64,000 nt of DNA, taken from the NCBI GenBank assembly GCA_963786675.1, contig CAWAZY010000003.1, positions 558,001-622,000 of the forward strand, written 5' to 3'. Below, piece after piece: positions 35,652 to 43,935 of the stretch. Every line of letters begins with the position of its first letter. Within the stretch, counting starts at the first letter, position 1. A program made the translations under genes and the position numbers. The notes under the pieces were generated by a model that did not search any database, had not been told where the DNA came from, and saw nothing but the letters and a program-made list of their open reading frames with translations. Source of the DNA: JAGVSR01 sp963786675. Lineage in GTDB: Bacteria > Pseudomonadota > Alphaproteobacteria > Rhizobiales > Hyphomicrobiaceae.

Positions 35652-37280
35652 ATGCAGCGGTACATCTTCATTACCGGCGGCGTGGTCTCCTCCCTCGGAA
35701 AAGGCCTAGCATCCGCCGCCCTCGGCGCGCTTCTCCAAGCGCGCGGATATTCCGTCCGTCTCCGGAAACTCGATCCCTACCTCAATGTGGATCCCGGAAC
35801 GATGAGCCCCTATCAGCACGGCGAGGTGTTCGTCACCGACGACGGGGCTGAAACGGACCTTGATCTTGGCCACTATGAGCGCTTCACCGGCGTTCCGGCC
35901 AAGAAGTCCGACAACATCACCACGGGGCGCATCTACCAGGACATCCTCGCCAAGGAACGGCGCGGGGATTACCTCGGCGGGACCGTCCAGGTCATTCCCC
36001 ACGTCACCGACGCCATCAAGCAATTCGTGGTCTCGGGCAACGAGGACGTGGACTTCGTACTTGTCGAGATCGGCGGCACCGTTGGCGACATCGAAGGCTT
36101 GCCGTTCTTTGAAGCCATCCGGCAGCTGGGCAACGAACTTCCGCAAGGGTCCGCGATCTACGTGCACCTGACGCTGATGCCCTACATTCCCTCCGCGGGC
36201 GAGTTGAAGACCAAGCCGACGCAGCACTCCGTCAAGGAACTGCGCTCCATCGGAATTCAGCCCAACATTCTCTTATGCCGCTCGGACCGCGACGTGCCCG
36301 CCGGCGAGCGTAAGAAAATCGCCTTGTTCTGTAACGTGCGGGAAGAGGCCGTGATCCAGGCGCTCGATGTGGCCTCGATCTACGATGTGCCGCTGGCCTA
36401 TCACCGCGAAGGGCTCGACCGTGAAGTGTTGAACGCTTTCGGGATTACCGGCGCGCCCAAGCCCGATCTGGTGCGCTGGGAGACCATCTCGCGCAACATC
36501 GCGACGCCCGAAGGTGAAGTGACAATCGCCATCGTCGGCAAGTACACGGGTCTGAAGGACGCCTACAAATCGCTGATCGAGGCCCTCGTGCATGGCGGCA
36601 TCGCCAATCGCGTCAAGGTCCGGCTAGAGTGGATCGAGAGCGAGATTTTCGAGCGCGAAGATCCCGCACCCTACCTGGAAGGCGTGCACGGTATTCTGGT
36701 GCCCGGCGGGTTCGGGGAGCGCGGGGCGGAGGGCAAGATCCTCGCCGCCAAGTTCGCGCGCGAACGCATGGTGCCATATTTCGGGATCTGCTTCGGCATG
36801 CAGATGGCATGCCTGGAGGCGGCGCGTAACCTGTGCGGCATCACCGAGGCCAGTTCGACGGAGTTTGGTCCGGCGACCGAGCCCGTCGTCGGTCTGATGA
36901 CCGAATGGATGCGCGGCAACGAACTGGAATCGCGTCGGCAGGGGGGTGATCTGGGCGGAACCATGCGTCTCGGCGCCTTCGCCGCCGCATTGGATTTTGG
37001 CTCTCGCATCGCCCAAGTTTACGGCGATACGACGATCTCTGAGCGCCATCGGCACCGGTATGAGGTGAACACGCACTACCGCGACCGGCTGGAAAAGGCC
37101 GGCCTCAAGTTCGCGGGACTGTCACCCGACGGATTGCTGCCGGAAACGGTTGAATATCCCGACCATCCCTGGTTTATCGGTGTGCAGTTTCACCCGGAAT
37201 TGAAGTCGCGCCCGTTCGAACCGCACCCGCTGTTCCGCTCGTTCATCGCTGCAGCCGTCGAACAGAGCCGCCTCGTCTAG
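35652..37280 (+). CDS. pyrG: CTP synthase
   Basis: 542-residue enzyme making CTP from UTP. The synthetase domain starts YIFITGGVVSSLGKGLASAA (P-loop-like) and holds LVEIGGTVGDIEGLPFFEAI. The amidotransferase domain has VPYFGICFGMQMACLEAARN (catalytic Cys) and GVQFHPELKSRPFEPHPLF (His-Glu). Length and motifs are complete. It ends the tpiA-secG-pyrG run. Confidence 0.97.
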   Translation: MQRYIFITGGVVSSLGKGLASAALGALLQARGYSVRLRKLDPYLNVDPGTMSPYQHGEVFVTDDGAETDLDLGHYERFTGVPAKKSDNITTGRIYQDILAKERRGDYLGGTVQVIPHVTDAIKQFVVSGNEDVDFVLVEIGGTVGDIEGLPFFEAIRQLGNELPQGSAIYVHLTLMPYIPSAGELKTKPTQHSVKELRSIGIQPNILLCRSDRDVPAGERKKIALFCNVREEAVIQALDVASIYDVPLAYHREGLDREVLNAFGITGAPKPDLVRWETISRNIATPEGEVTIAIVGKYTGLKDAYKSLIEALVHGGIANRVKVRLEWIESEIFEREDPAPYLEGVHGILVPGGFGERGAEGKILAAKFARERMVPYFGICFGMQMACLEAARNLCGITEASSTEFGPATEPVVGLMTEWMRGNELESRRQGGDLGGTMRLGAFAAALDFGSRIAQVYGDTTISERHRHRYEVNTHYRDRLEKAGLKFAGLSPDGLLPETVEYPDHPWFIGVQFHPELKSRPFEPHPLFRSFIAAAVEQSRLV

Positions 37281-37517
37281 CGGAGATATCGCACAGCCTC
37301 TGCCCAGTCTGACGCAGGCCAGCCAGGGCGGGTCTATGTTGTGACCTTTTCGAGACTTTGTCCGAAAAGCCGTATCGGCGGGTGTTCAATCCGCAGGGCA
37401 CAGATTGACGATTTGCCCCGACTGTGGAAGCAATGTGGAGAAATTGAGATCCGCCGCACGGGCGGACGTATCGCGTTCCCGGGCTTTTCAAGGGACACAG
37501 GGCGGAGGATTTAGGTT

Positions 37518-37607
37518 ATGATGTGGTCGCAGGCAATCTGGGTAACATCGGTCGCGGCGTGGGCTGTACTTCTGGCCGTCGGCTTTACGGGCTTCGTGCC
37601 CCTCTGA
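37518..37607 (+). CDS. Possible 29-residue single-span membrane protein
   Basis: ATG at 37518 with ribosome binding site GGAGGA at 37504-37509 (8-bp spacing). The product MMWSQAIWVTSVAAWAVLLA continues with VGFTGFVPL and is nearly all membrane helix. A rho-independent terminator lies 62 bp downstream, which supports a short transcript. No family recognised. Confidence 0.45.
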   Translation: MMWSQAIWVTSVAAWAVLLAVGFTGFVPL

Positions 37608-37669
37608 AACGTCTCGCGGGATGCTTTATTCCAACGACGGCAACCAGCGACGACAAACGGATTGAAAGA

Positions 37670-37697
37670 GGGCCTCCAGGTGGGGCCCAATTTTTTT
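37670..37697 (+). terminator. Rho-independent terminator
   Basis: GGGCC and GGCCC form a short stem, followed by AA and seven T at 37691-37697. It would end transcripts from pyrG and the small membrane ORF. Confidence 0.65.
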
Positions 37698-37799
37698 GGC
37701 GCTCAGGATGCGCTGGTCGGACCCGATGGTGGAGGTCTATCTCCGGAAGCCGCGGGCCCGGGATTTGGGCCAAATCCAGCGGCCAGCTACAACGGCCTA

Positions 37800-38258
37800 C
37801 TACAGCGGATTGATGATTTTAGAGAGCAGGCTGCTGCCCGGTTTACGCAGCGGCTCAACCGGCTTGATGGTCTGCTTGGGCGCGCGGCGGGACGGAGACA
37901 CGTAACGAACGCCAAGCAGCGAACCCTGCCGCCAGGCCACTTCACAATCGATCAGCAGCCGCTCGATGGGCATGAAGAGCGTGAACCGGTCAGGGGCACG
38001 GTCCCGCGAAATCTGGCCACCGCGCACCACCGTCAATTCCAAGCGCGCACCCGTCGACGACGTGTCCTTGATGACGCACTGCATGGGAGCCGTCAGGCTC
38101 GGATGCTGGATCTGGGCGCACAGGCGTGAGGGATTGCGCCGCGCCCAACGCTGGTCGAGCACGTTCGTGTCGGCCGTGGATGTCGTTTCAGAGTTTGCCG
38201 TGGACGCCGGGGATGCCGTCGCGTTCACGGGCTGGGTCTGAGAAGATCTGTTCAACAC
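37800..38258 (-). CDS. PilZ domain protein
   Basis: 152-residue protein. The PilZ fold is visible as WARRNPSRLCAQIQ (the RxxxR c-di-GMP-binding part), CVIKDTSSTGARLELTVVRG (D/NxSxxG motif) and CEVAWRQGSLLGVRYVSP. It probably binds cyclic di-GMP, but the first motif (ARRNPSR) differs from the consensus spacing. GTG start. Stand-alone PilZ effector; target unknown. Confidence 0.8.
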   Translation of the reverse strand: MLNRSSQTQPVNATASPASTANSETTSTADTNVLDQRWARRNPSRLCAQIQHPSLTAPMQCVIKDTSSTGARLELTVVRGGQISRDRAPDRFTLFMPIERLLIDCEVAWRQGSLLGVRYVSPSRRAPKQTIKPVEPLRKPGSSLLSKIINPL

Positions 38259-38424
38259 CGCCCACCTCGGGTTTGAGCAATTGTCTGGTCCCGAGCGTTA
38301 TAGCCGATGGTGGGTTTAAAGATGGTTTTACCTAATGATCCAATTGTCTGCTTTCGCCCGCTTTCGGGCTTTTCGGACTCTCGCGCCGGTCCGGTCGGGG
38401 CCTTGGCCGCCGGCCCAGGTGGAG

Positions 38425-40128
38425 CTAGCCCTGACGTTCCGATTCCTCGGCCTTGAGTTCTTTTTTCGAGAGCTTGCCGATCATGGTCTTGGGCAGGGCA
38501 TCGCGGAATTCGATCGCGGCGGGAAGCTCTATTTTTGACAGTTTCACTTCGAGGTGGCGCATCAGGTCGGCCGCGGTGAGGGTGGCTCCGGATTTCAGCT
38601 TAACGAAGGCCTTGGGTGCTTCGCCGCGGTACTTGTCGGGTACGCCGATGACGGTGACCTCTTCGACCGCGGGATGCTCGTAGATCGCTTCTTCCACCCG
38701 GCGGGGATAAACGTTGTAGCCCGAGCAAATGATGAGATCCTTGATCCGGTCGACGATCTGGAAGAACCCGTTTTCATCCATGATGGCGACATCGCCGGTC
38801 CGCAGGAAATCTCCCACGAATTGAGCCTCTGTTTCGGCCGGCTTTTTCCAGTATCCGCGCATGACCTGGGGACCCTTGACGCAGAGTTCACCGCGCTCGC
38901 CGGGTGCCACTTCAACGGTTGGGTCTGCGAGGCTGCGCAGCGAAATGATCGTCTGCGGGAACGGCAGTCCGATGGAACCGGGATGCGGTGGTCCTTCCAG
39001 CGGATTGCAGGTCAGGACGGGCGAGGCTTCGGATAGGCCGTAGCCCTCGACCAGCTTGCACCCCGTCACGGCCTCGAATTTTTGCTTCACCTCCAAGGGC
39101 AAGGGCGCCCCGCCGGAAAGGCAGAATTTCAAAGAGGTCAAGTCGAAGGACTTGATCTTGGGGTGGTTCTGGATGGCGTTGAACAGCGTGGGCACGCCGG
39201 GCATGATCGTCGGCCGCGATTGATGGATGAGTTTCAATCCGTCATCGAGGACGAAGCGCGGCATCATCACAATTTCTGCCGCTTTGGCGATGCCGAAGTT
39301 CATCACCACGGTCATGGCGAATACGTGGAAAAACGGCAGCACGCCCATGACGCGCTCCTGACCTTGGTCGAGGTCGGGCGCCCACAGCATCACTTGCTGC
39401 GTATTGCAATAGAGGTTGGCGTGGGTGAGCATCGCGCCTTTCGGCGTGCCCGTCGTGCCGCCTGTATATTGGAGCACGGCGACATCGGTGTGGGGGTCGA
39501 TGGTGACCGGCACGAGGGCGGCGCCCCGGCGCATCAGATCGGCTTCCAGCACGATCCGGCTCGCATTCTTCGAGCGGCGCGGATGGGAACGCTCCTTGGC
39601 TTTAAACAGCCGGAAGAGCATCGACTTGGCGCCCGGCAGCAGTTGATCAAAACGGCCGACGATGGCCTTGGGGAGCGTCTTGGACGTCAACAGCGCATCG
39701 ACTTTGTCGAACAGGAGCTTGAGGTCCAGCGTGACCATGATCTCGGTCTCGCTGTCCTTCAGCTGGAACTCCAGTTCCTCCAACGTGTAGAGGGGATTGA
39801 AATTGACGACCGTGCCCCCGGCCTTCAACACCGCGTAATAGAAAACAATGAACGTCGGCGTGTTGGGCAGGAAAAGTCCGACCTTGGTTCCCTTCCGGAC
39901 CCCCATCTGCTGCAGGCCGGCGGCCGCGCGCTCCACGAGCCGCCCCATTTCCGCGTACGTCGTGGTTCGGCCCAGAAAGGTCGTGCAGGGGCGGGACGGG
40001 TAGTCGCGGGCGGCATGATCGAGAAGGCTATCCAACCGGTCGGGGGTGAGATCGGCGTACCAGTCGACGTTGGCGGGGTAGCTGCGGAGCCAGGGATACG
40101 AAGCGGACGAAGGGGCCATCTCAGTCAT
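38425..40128 (-). CDS. fadD: Long-chain fatty acid-CoA ligase
   Basis: 567-residue AMP-forming synthetase. The AMP-binding motif is LQYTGGTTGTPKGAMLTHAN, then LVEGYGLSEASPVLTC, LRTGDVAIMDENGFFQIVDR (adenylation hinge) and IKDLIICSGYNVYPRRVEEA, with the C-terminal catalytic Lys region LPKTMIGKLSKKELK. It activates long-chain fatty acids to CoA thioesters. Substrate length is inferred from the family. It is divergent from the ACP gene. Confidence 0.9.
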   Translation of the reverse strand: MTEMAPSSASYPWLRSYPANVDWYADLTPDRLDSLLDHAARDYPSRPCTTFLGRTTTYAEMGRLVERAAAGLQQMGVRKGTKVGLFLPNTPTFIVFYYAVLKAGGTVVNFNPLYTLEELEFQLKDSETEIMVTLDLKLLFDKVDALLTSKTLPKAIVGRFDQLLPGAKSMLFRLFKAKERSHPRRSKNASRIVLEADLMRRGAALVPVTIDPHTDVAVLQYTGGTTGTPKGAMLTHANLYCNTQQVMLWAPDLDQGQERVMGVLPFFHVFAMTVVMNFGIAKAAEIVMMPRFVLDDGLKLIHQSRPTIMPGVPTLFNAIQNHPKIKSFDLTSLKFCLSGGAPLPLEVKQKFEAVTGCKLVEGYGLSEASPVLTCNPLEGPPHPGSIGLPFPQTIISLRSLADPTVEVAPGERGELCVKGPQVMRGYWKKPAETEAQFVGDFLRTGDVAIMDENGFFQIVDRIKDLIICSGYNVYPRRVEEAIYEHPAVEEVTVIGVPDKYRGEAPKAFVKLKSGATLTAADLMRHLEVKLSKIELPAAIEFRDALPKTMIGKLSKKELKAEESERQG

Positions 40129-40695
40129 TGCCGTCCATCCATTTGGTTGATTTCACCAACAAAACCGGCACAAATCCGCCCGGTTACCGCGTCAAGATAC
40201 GCAGGTACAACTCACGAGTGCCGGCCAGCGCGGCCAACGGGCCAGGGCCGCCCCTCAGGCGTCTTGGTCCCGATCATCCGGACCTGCCGGCGGGCGGCAT
40301 GACCATCACCGGTACCCCCGTCGCCAGCGCTAATTTCGCCTATGCGGCGCCAAGGCCTCTTCTCGACGCCCGGGAACAATGCTCGAAAGCGTCATCCACC
40401 GCATGGGACTTCCCAGCCATTGAACACTTTTTCATGGTTTCGGACTAGACCCTTCCTCTGGCTGCGCGGGTCGATTGATCCGCCGTGTCACGCTGGAAAC
40501 AGACCGGGCTCGGGCCTGGGCTTATTCGTGGTGGCCGCCTGTCCGAGCGTGCAGATGAGTTTGCCTCAACTGGACTTACCCGGGCTTTAAGGATATGTGA
40601 CGGCCTAGCTTGTTGCGAAATCTGTCGTGACCTAGGAACACGTTAGGGAACCTGTATCCAGTTCCGGGGCTTACCGAACTGGTGTGGAGAGCGAT
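40129..40695. other. Intergenic region, divergent promoters expected
   Basis: 567 bp between fadD (minus) and the ACP gene (plus). No supported gene; short ORFs here lack ribosome binding sites and conserved sequence. It should hold promoters for both directions, but no clear -35/-10 pair was recognised. Confidence 0.5.
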
Positions 40696-40968
40696 ATGGA
40701 CGAAGTGGCAACCAAGATCATCGAGATCCTCAAGAAGCACATGAAGGAGCCTCGGGACGACATTTCGCTCACGACGCAGCTGACGGATCTGAAGATCGAG
40801 TTGCTCGACTTGGCGATGATCGTGTTCGACATCGAAGACACTTTTGGCATCGAGATCCCGTACAACGCCAATGAAGATGTCGAGGACTTCAAGACCGTCG
40901 GCTCCGTGGTCGACCGTGTGAAGGCTCTGATGGCCGGCGGTGACGCCGCAGCCGGCGCGAAGGCCTGA
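40696..40968 (+). CDS. Acyl carrier protein-like, phosphopantetheine Ser replaced by Leu
   Basis: 90-residue ACP-fold protein starting MDEVATKIIEILKKHMKEP. The region LKIELLDLAMIVFDIEDTFG aligns with the ACP core around D-S-L-D, and the residue at position 36, where the 4'-phosphopantetheine Ser is expected, is Leu (codon TTG at 40801-40803). TCG to TTG would do this. If real, it cannot be loaded in the usual way. The adjacent ketosynthase looks intact, so the pair resembles NodF/NodE-type ACP-KS units of alphaproteobacteria. Confidence 0.85.
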   Translation: MDEVATKIIEILKKHMKEPRDDISLTTQLTDLKIELLDLAMIVFDIEDTFGIEIPYNANEDVEDFKTVGSVVDRVKALMAGGDAAAGAKA

Positions 40969-41049
40969 TTACTTCGCGCTCCGCGCCGAACTCAATTCTG
41001 GTGAATTTTGTCACGTCCGGCCGCCGCCGGGCCAAGTGTGAGTATTGTC

Positions 41050-42294
41050 ATGGGTGAACCCAAGAACGGGCGTCGCGTCGTTATCACCGGTATGGGTGCG
41101 GTGACACCCATCGGGACCACCGTCGACGAATTCTGGGCCGGTCTCAGGGCCGGGAAGTCGGGCGTCAGCGAGCTTGGCGGGTTTCCGCTCGAAGACCTCA
41201 AAATTCTCATCGCGGCCCAGATCAAGGACTTCGATCACAAGGCGCGCCTCAAGCACTTCAAGCGCGACCGCATTATCTCGCTCGCCGACCGCTATTCCTG
41301 GTTTGCGGCGGTGGCTGCCGACGAAGCCGTGCGCATGTCGGGCCTGGAAATGCCGATCGCCGATCCGTACCGGTCGGCCTGCATCATCGGCTCAGGCGCC
41401 GGCGGTCTGGTCACCTTTGAGACCGCCTACCGCGATCTCTTCATTCTCAACAAGCGCGCCACGCATCCGCTGACGCTTCTGCGCATCATCGGTTCGTCGG
41501 CATCCGCCCACGTCGGCATCGAGTTTGGCGTCAAAGGCCCGACATTTGCCACCTGCTCGGCCTGTTCGACGGCGACACACGCCATTGGCATCGCGCGCGA
41601 TTATATCCGTGGCGGCCTCGTCGATGTCGCCATCGCGGGCGCATCGGAATCCGTCATCAACTACGGCACCATGAAGGCCTGGCAGGCGCTTCACGTGCTG
41701 TCGCCGGAAGGCTGCTTCCCGTTTGCCAAGAAGCGCAACGGTACGGTTCTAGGCGAGGGTGCCGGCATTCTCGTCATGGAAAGCTACGAGCACGCCAAGG
41801 CGCGCGGCGCGACCATTCTTGCCGAACTGTGCGGCTACGGCATGGCCTCCGACAGCCAGGACATGGTCAAGCCGACCGTGGAAGGTCCCAGCGTGGCCAT
41901 GCAGAACGCGCTCGACGACGCGGGTTTGACGCCTGATCAGATCGACTATCTGAACGCGCACGGCACCGCCACGATGGACAACGACATCAACGAGACGAAG
42001 GCCATCAAGGAGGTCTTCAAGGATCACGCCTACAAGCTGGCCATTTCTTCCACCAAGTCGATGCATGGTCATCCCCTCGGGGCGGGTGGCGGCATCGAGG
42101 CGGTCGCCTGCATCAAGGCGATGCAGGAGAGTTGGGTGCCGCCGACCATCGGGCTCGATGAGCCGGGCGATGGCTGCGACCTCGATTACATCCCCAACGT
42201 TGGACGCGACAAGAAGGTCGGCTACGCGATGTCCAATTCGTTCGCGTTCGGCGGCCTGAACGCCGTGCTGGTCTTCGGTCCGCCGCCCGCATAA
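41050..42294 (+). CDS. Beta-ketoacyl-ACP synthase (FabF/NodE-like)
   Basis: 414-residue condensing enzyme. Catalytic Cys172 in FATCSACSTATHAIGIARDY, His in LNAHGTATMDNDINETKAI and His/Lys region KSMHGHPLGAGGGIEAVA are all present. MGEPKNGRRVVITGMGAVTP is the usual N-terminus; start ATG at 41050. It condenses acyl-ACP with malonyl-ACP. It follows the ACP-like gene by 81 bp and is probably in the same operon. The role may be membrane lipid or lipid A acyl synthesis. Confidence 0.92.
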   Translation: MGEPKNGRRVVITGMGAVTPIGTTVDEFWAGLRAGKSGVSELGGFPLEDLKILIAAQIKDFDHKARLKHFKRDRIISLADRYSWFAAVAADEAVRMSGLEMPIADPYRSACIIGSGAGGLVTFETAYRDLFILNKRATHPLTLLRIIGSSASAHVGIEFGVKGPTFATCSACSTATHAIGIARDYIRGGLVDVAIAGASESVINYGTMKAWQALHVLSPEGCFPFAKKRNGTVLGEGAGILVMESYEHAKARGATILAELCGYGMASDSQDMVKPTVEGPSVAMQNALDDAGLTPDQIDYLNAHGTATMDNDINETKAIKEVFKDHAYKLAISSTKSMHGHPLGAGGGIEAVACIKAMQESWVPPTIGLDEPGDGCDLDYIPNVGRDKKVGYAMSNSFAFGGLNAVLVFGPPPA

Positions 42295-42338
42295 CGGGGC
42301 TGGCCACATCGTATGGTGCAATGCAGCGTCAAAGGATC

Positions 42339-42374
42339 AGGGCGCGGTTCTCGATCGGGGGCCGCGCCCTTTCT
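42339..42374 (+). terminator. Rho-independent terminator after the ketosynthase
   Basis: AGGGCGCGG and CCGCGCCCT form a 9-bp stem with a 14-nt loop, then TTTCT. It lies 45 bp after the ketosynthase stop. Confidence 0.8.
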
Positions 42375-42457
42375 GCGTCGCGGCCCTTGCGAAGGAGGGC
42401 CCGCGATGAGAAGCTGTCCCGTTGGCGTCCGCAGAGACGCGTGCGGGGAGCGAGAGA

Positions 42458-42832
42458 GTGCGCGAAATCCTGATTATGGCGGGAGAGGTGTCGATCCGTG
42501 CGCGGCTGCTCGATACGCCGACGGCGGACGAGATCTGGCGCGCGCTCCCGATCCGCGCTTCGGTCCAGACGTGGGGGCCTGAGGTTTATTTTCGCGCACC
42601 CGTCCAGGCCGAGCAGGAGCCGGAGGCGCGCGACGTGGTCAACCCAGGCGAGATTGCCTTTTGGCCCGACGGGGATTCCATCGCCATCGCATTCGGCCCG
42701 ACGCCCTTGTCGCGCGACGGCGAACTGCGTCTGGCGGCCCGCTGCAACATCTGGGCGCTGGCGCTCGACAACGTCGAGATCTTAAAATCGGTCTACGCTG
42801 GGGAAGACATCTCGGTGTCGGCGGCCGCCTAA
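42458..42832 (+). CDS. Cyclophilin-like (TM1367-type) protein
   Basis: 124-residue small protein. VREILIMAGEVSIRARLLDT, PTADEIWRALPI, TWGPEVYFRAPV and NPGEIAFWPDGDSIAIAFGP match the TM1367/cyclophilin-like fold family. GTG at 42458 preceded by GGGGAG is preferred; an in-frame ATG is at 42476. No enzymatic activity can be assigned. Confidence 0.75.
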   Translation: MREILIMAGEVSIRARLLDTPTADEIWRALPIRASVQTWGPEVYFRAPVQAEQEPEARDVVNPGEIAFWPDGDSIAIAFGPTPLSRDGELRLAARCNIWALALDNVEILKSVYAGEDISVSAAA

Positions 42833-42861
42833 GGCGGCCAGCGGCGTTCTGGTTCCAAGCG

Positions 42862-43935
42862 CTAGGCGATGGGCGTTACGTCCGGCGGCTGCGGGCCAGG
42901 GAATACGCCGGGCAGGTGTTTTGCCAGCACAGCCGCAAGATCGTCCAGCGGGTTCTGGCGCAGCGGCCGTATTTCCCGCAGCGTTCCCGACAGAATGTGC
43001 GCATCAAGCTGTGCGAGGGGGACTTCGATGCACAGCCGCGCATCGCTCAGCCGGCGGCGATAGGCGGTCTCATTGGCGGGCAGCGCCATATCCTCCAGGA
43101 GCGCCGACACGACCGGCCGGCGCATCCAGATCGCTTCCGAAAGCATGGCGCTGCTGTCGGCCGTGCAGACAATCAGTCCGCAATCGCGGAATAGGCGGCC
43201 GAGAGTTCCGGGCCCGGCGGTTCGGACATCGATGAACGCTTCGATGGGGCTGGCCGGCTCTTGGGCCATCGCCGTCAGCCGATCGCTCAGGCTTTTGGGC
43301 GTGCGCCGCGAATTGGAGACGATCCAGGTGAGGCCGTTGGCGGCATGCGCGCTGGTCATGAGGTTGAGCAATCGGTTGGCATCGCGCGCCGTGAAGCGCA
43401 CGGTGCCCGCCGGCCCGCCGATGAGGAGCCCGGCATGGCGCGGGGCGCCACTCTCAAAGCGCGGCGGATCAGCGAGTTGGTCCGGGTCGGCCGCGCTCGG
43501 CTTCAGGATGGTGACCTGATTGGCCGCTGGTTCAGGCGTGTCATAGGAATTGAGCGCCAAGGCAATATCGGCGGCACGAAACCGGCGCAGCGAGCCGAAA
43601 AAGATGTTGGGGATGCCAAGAACGCGCGCTGCTGCGATGTTGGCCGCCAATGTATCGCCGCCCGCGGAGACGAGAAAATCGGCCTTGGGCCATGTGGCCG
43701 TGTCGATGCGGAAATACCGCGACAGGATATGCTGGGCATCCGATCCCCGATTGACGAGGGCGGACAGAAGCGGCGGCACGGCGAACGCCGGCCTCTTGAT
43801 TTCGACAATGTGCAAGTCGACTGGGACGAGCCGGCGTGCGGCTGCGACAATCGCATCGGCACAGTGATAGTGGCCGGGCTTGTCGTCGCGCAGTTCAATG
43901 GCGGTCAAGCCGGTCATGTCGCTGTTCTTCCTCAC
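42862..43935 (-). CDS. ELM1/GtrOC1-family putative glycosyltransferase
   Basis: 357-residue protein of the ELM1 (DUF1022) family. Motifs: IELRDDKPGHYHCADAIVA near the start, LVSAGGDTLAANIAAARVLG, LIGGPAGTVRFTARDANRLL and DCGLIVCTADSSAMLSEAIW (sugar-nucleotide-like site). GTG at 43935 overlaps the upstream stop by 4 bp (GTGA); an ATG is at 43917. Probably acts with the two genes before it in an envelope glycan pathway. Substrate unknown. Confidence 0.8.
   Translation of the reverse strand: MRKNSDMTGLTAIELRDDKPGHYHCADAIVAAARRLVPVDLHIVEIKRPAFAVPPLLSALVNRGSDAQHILSRYFRIDTATWPKADFLVSAGGDTLAANIAAARVLGIPNIFFGSLRRFRAADIALALNSYDTPEPAANQVTILKPSAADPDQLADPPRFESGAPRHAGLLIGGPAGTVRFTARDANRLLNLMTSAHAANGLTWIVSNSRRTPKSLSDRLTAMAQEPASPIEAFIDVRTAGPGTLGRLFRDCGLIVCTADSSAMLSEAIWMRRPVVSALLEDMALPANETAYRRRLSDARLCIEVPLAQLDAHILSGTLREIRPLRQNPLDDLAAVLAKHLPGVFPGPQPPDVTPIA

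Noticed and set aside
38352..38372. GCCCG-CTTT-CGGGC hairpin with TTTT on the plus strand
   Set aside because: No plus-strand gene lies upstream, so it cannot be assigned as a terminator.
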